From an uncultured Ruminococcus sp. (GTDB taxonomy: Bacteria > Bacillota > Clostridia > Oscillospirales > Ruminococcaceae), in assembly GCA_937907215.1 (NCBI GenBank), contig CALESG010000123.1:1-26903 (forward strand): a stretch of DNA of 26,903 nt. Reading direction: 5' to 3'. A model generated the notes under the pieces. It ran no database searches and was not told where the DNA came from. It saw only the letters and a list, made by a program, of their open reading frames with translations. Positions 25,076 to 26,903 of the stretch are shown here, in pieces. The translations under genes and the position numbers were made by a program. How positions within the stretch are numbered: position 1 is the first letter of the stretch; each line of letters starts with the position of its first letter.

Positions 25076-25101
25076 AGTCCCTTGAACGTAATCAAGGGAC
25101 T
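25076..25101 (-). terminator. hairpin after ddh
   Basis: AGTCCCTTGA (25076-25085) and TCAAGGGACT (25092-25101), a perfect 10-bp stem with a six-base loop, 20 bases after the ddh stop. Neither flank has a good T run in the transcribed direction, so termination strength is uncertain. Confidence 0.6.
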
Positions 25102-25121
25102 ATATAAATTTAAAAAATAAA

Positions 25122-26111
25122 TTACAGCATTATAGCACGCAATTCCTCTCCGCTGAGCTTTGAAAGATATGCAGGAGCAATATCGAAAACTGTTTTACAT
25201 CCTACAGAACCTTCAGATCTCATACGTGAAAGTGCTCTTGCATAAGCTATCAATACACTTGCAGTAAATTCAGGATTAGATTCAAGTTTTAAAGAATACT
25301 CAATCATCTGATGTGTATTTTCGCCGTCACCGGTTTTACCGCTTCTCATAACGAATCCGCCATGAGGCATTTTATTATGTTCAGCATCAAATTCTTCTTC
25401 ACTGATAAAGTTCACAGTTGTATCATATTCATCAAAGTAATTTTTCATATTTTTAATAGTGTCAGTAATTTTTTCTTTATCTGCACCTTCTTCTGCAACA
25501 ACATAGCAAACTCTCTTATGCTTTTCACGTGTAGTAAGTTCAGGCTGACTGCCACTTCTTACAGCGTCCATAGCAGCTTCAACAGGACAAGTATATTGAA
25601 TGCCCTTCTTTACACCATCAACTCTTCTAATAGCATCAGAATGACCCTGACTTACACCTTTACCCCAAAATGTATATGTCTTACCATTTGAAAGAATAGA
25701 TTCTGCATAAAGACGATTAAGTGAAAACATACCCGGATCCCAACCAGCTGAAATCAGGGCAATATGATTATTTTCCTTGCAAACCTTATCTACATTCTGG
25801 AAATGTTCCGGAATCTTTGCGTGTGTATCAAAGCTGTCAATAACATTGAAATATTCAGCTAATTCTGGAGTCTGCTTTGGAAGGTCAGTAGCACTACCGC
25901 CGCAAATAATCATAATATCAATTTTATCTTGCATATCCTTGGCAGAATCAATATTGTAAACAGTAACGCCTTCTGTCATAAGTTTTACTGTTTCCGGTGC
26001 ACGTCTTGTAAATACGCCTACAAGCTCCATATCATCGTTTTGCTTTATGGCGAGTTCAACACCACGTCCAAGATTTCCATATCCGGCGATACCGATTCTA
26101 ACTTTTTTCAT
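25122..26111 (-). CDS. ddh: meso-diaminopimelate dehydrogenase
   Basis: NADPH enzyme that makes meso-diaminopimelate in one step from tetrahydrodipicolinate, for lysine and peptidoglycan. The product is 329 residues, close to the usual 326. The Rossmann motif GIAGYGNLGRGVE lies near the N-terminus, followed by VFTRR, ICGGSATDLP, SAGWDPGMFSLNR, GKGVSQGHSDAIRRVDGVK and a C-terminal NPEFTASVLIAYARA. All are diagnostic of Ddh rather than DapB. The start is chosen at 26111, seven bases after GGAGG; ATGs at 26114 and 26126 are also in frame, the last overlapping the ribosome site. It appears to be a single-gene unit with its own promoter. Confidence 0.96.
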   Translation of the reverse strand: MKKVRIGIAGYGNLGRGVELAIKQNDDMELVGVFTRRAPETVKLMTEGVTVYNIDSAKDMQDKIDIMIICGGSATDLPKQTPELAEYFNVIDSFDTHAKIPEHFQNVDKVCKENNHIALISAGWDPGMFSLNRLYAESILSNGKTYTFWGKGVSQGHSDAIRRVDGVKKGIQYTCPVEAAMDAVRSGSQPELTTREKHKRVCYVVAEEGADKEKITDTIKNMKNYFDEYDTTVNFISEEEFDAEHNKMPHGGFVMRSGKTGDGENTHQMIEYSLKLESNPEFTASVLIAYARALSRMRSEGSVGCKTVFDIAPAYLSKLSGEELRAIML

Positions 26112-26143
26112 CATTCCTACCTCCATAAATTTTTTATCAATCC

Positions 26144-26172
26144 ATTATAACACATTTAAATTCATTTGTAAA
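26144..26172 (-). promoter_or_regulatory. ddh promoter
   Basis: Minus strand: TTTACA (26172-26167), 17 bases, TATAAT (26149-26144). It lies about 30 bases before the ddh start. Confidence 0.85.
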
Positions 26173-26261
26173 GAAATTTTTTATAATAATTCGAAGTATT
26201 TTTTCTGTCTATCCAATACTACCAATATAAGATTTAGAACTTGTTCTCATATATTTTAATA

Positions 26262-26813
26262 TTATGGATTGCTTAAAAATTCTGCTGCACGTCTTATATC
26301 CTTAAGTACGTTTTTATTTTCCTTAGCAGGTTTAAAATCAGTATTTCCACAAAAAATCAACGGAAATATATCTTGTACATTCATATTTTTAAAAAGACAT
26401 TTTGCAGTTTTATAAGCGTTATTACAGTCGCCGTTTCCACCTCCGGTAATAATAACAACTCCTTTTTTTCTTGAAAGAAGTGGTTCTTCCTTTCGGAAAT
26501 AATGAGCAGAAAAATACGTTTGCAGTCGGCTTCCTACATTTAAAAGTGAACCTGTAAGTTCTGTAAAATATAATGGGGAAGCGATAACGACATTATCACA
26601 CTCTTCAAGATAATCATATAAGTTTTGCATTTCATCTTCAATAGAACAGCCTTGATTTATACGACATGCACGACAATCAATGCATGGTGAAATATTACTT
26701 TCATATGTGCGTACTTCATTTATTTCACCTAAAAGATGTTCTTTTAAATATTCAACAAGTGTTGATGTATCTCCATGTTTTCTTGGCGAACCGTTTATAA
26801 TAAGCGTTTTAAT
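26262..26813 (-). CDS. flavodoxin-fold, iron-sulfur flavoprotein-like NAD(P)H oxidoreductase
   Basis: The full product is 183 residues if translation begins at the ATT at 26813. The frame has a stop two codons upstream, no ATG/GTG/TTG at the N-terminus, and an AGGAG nine bases before ATT. The encoded start KTLIINGSPRKHGDTSTLV is the conserved FMN-phosphate loop of the NADPH-dependent FMN reductase family, so it must be part of the protein. Near residues 46-59, CIDCRACRINQGC has the CX2CX2CX5C spacing of the 4Fe-4S site in iron-sulfur flavoproteins. ASPLYFTELTGSL and a Gly-rich ITGGGNGDC loop follow. The first ATG (26630) would remove the FMN loop and cysteines. Substrate is unknown; a redox role is likely. 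Confidence 0.78.
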   Translation of the reverse strand: MKTLIINGSPRKHGDTSTLVEYLKEHLLGEINEVRTYESNISPCIDCRACRINQGCSIEDEMQNLYDYLEECDNVVIASPLYFTELTGSLLNVGSRLQTYFSAHYFRKEEPLLSRKKGVVIITGGGNGDCNNAYKTAKCLFKNMNVQDIFPLIFCGNTDFKPAKENKNVLKDIRRAAEFLSNP

Positions 26814-26840
26814 ATGAAATCACTCCTATCAACTTTATTT

Positions 26841-26896
26841 AGGCAACACCGCACAAAGACTGTGCGTCAGATATGCAGTCAGATTTATTGTCAGAT
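26841..26896. repeat. hairpin plus GTCAGAT repeats of 12-base period
   Basis: CGCACA-AAGAC-TGTGCG (26850-26866) is followed by GTCAGAT at 26866, 26878 and 26890, exactly 12 bases apart. It continues towards or past the window edge. It resembles the end of a dispersed intergenic element; identity not established. Confidence 0.5.
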
Positions 26897-26903
26897 GAAA
26901 CAA

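Overview
The window is ordinary low-GC chromosomal DNA from a member of the Clostridia, most likely a gut Oscillospiraceae/Ruminococcus-type bacterium. This rests on a Gram-positive PolC, short-form HisG with HisZ, GatCAB, meso-diaminopimelate dehydrogenase, a YunB-type sporulation gene and strong AGGAGG ribosome sites. The genus is inference. No rRNA, tRNA, CRISPR array or insertion sequence was seen, and no stretch over 300 bases lacks a gene.

Layout, left to right. (1) Bases 1-2603 are the 3' two-thirds of polC, cut by the window edge. (2) Bases 2613-10521 are a histidine operon, hisZ-G-D-[lipoprotein]-[small DUF6440-like]-B-H-A-F-I-E. A clean promoter with a large palindrome over its -10/start region precedes it. 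hisC and a histidinol-phosphatase are not in the window. (3) Bases 10598-12108 carry a cysteine-rich conserved protein and the sporulation gene yunB. (4) Bases 12152-17527 are ligA-gatC-gatA-gatB, ending in a good terminator. (5) Bases 17530-21614 are a ferrous-iron uptake island: DUF2325 protein, FeoA, GNAT acetyltransferase, a second FeoA, FeoB and a 54-residue FeoB-associated Cys-rich membrane protein. Four DtxR/IdeR-like TTAG/CTAA sites lie upstream of its genes. (6) On the minus strand come carB (without carA), ddh and, at the right edge, an Fe-S flavoprotein-like gene that appears to start with AUU. A short repeat with a 12-base period closes the window.

How the genes work together. The his block covers all steps from PRPP plus ATP to imidazole-acetol phosphate, and hisD does the final oxidation. 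LigA seals nicks and is co-transcribed with the amidotransferase that makes Gln-tRNA and/or Asn-tRNA. The Feo island is the most distinctive region: two consensus promoters each have a palindrome over the start site, and operator-like sites recur upstream of DUF2325, feoA and feoB. That suggests one iron-responsive repressor controls transport and accessory genes, including DUF2325 and the acetyltransferase. I saw no clear evidence of a wholly new system. The best leads are the accessory genes of the Feo island and the two unexplained genes inside the his operon.
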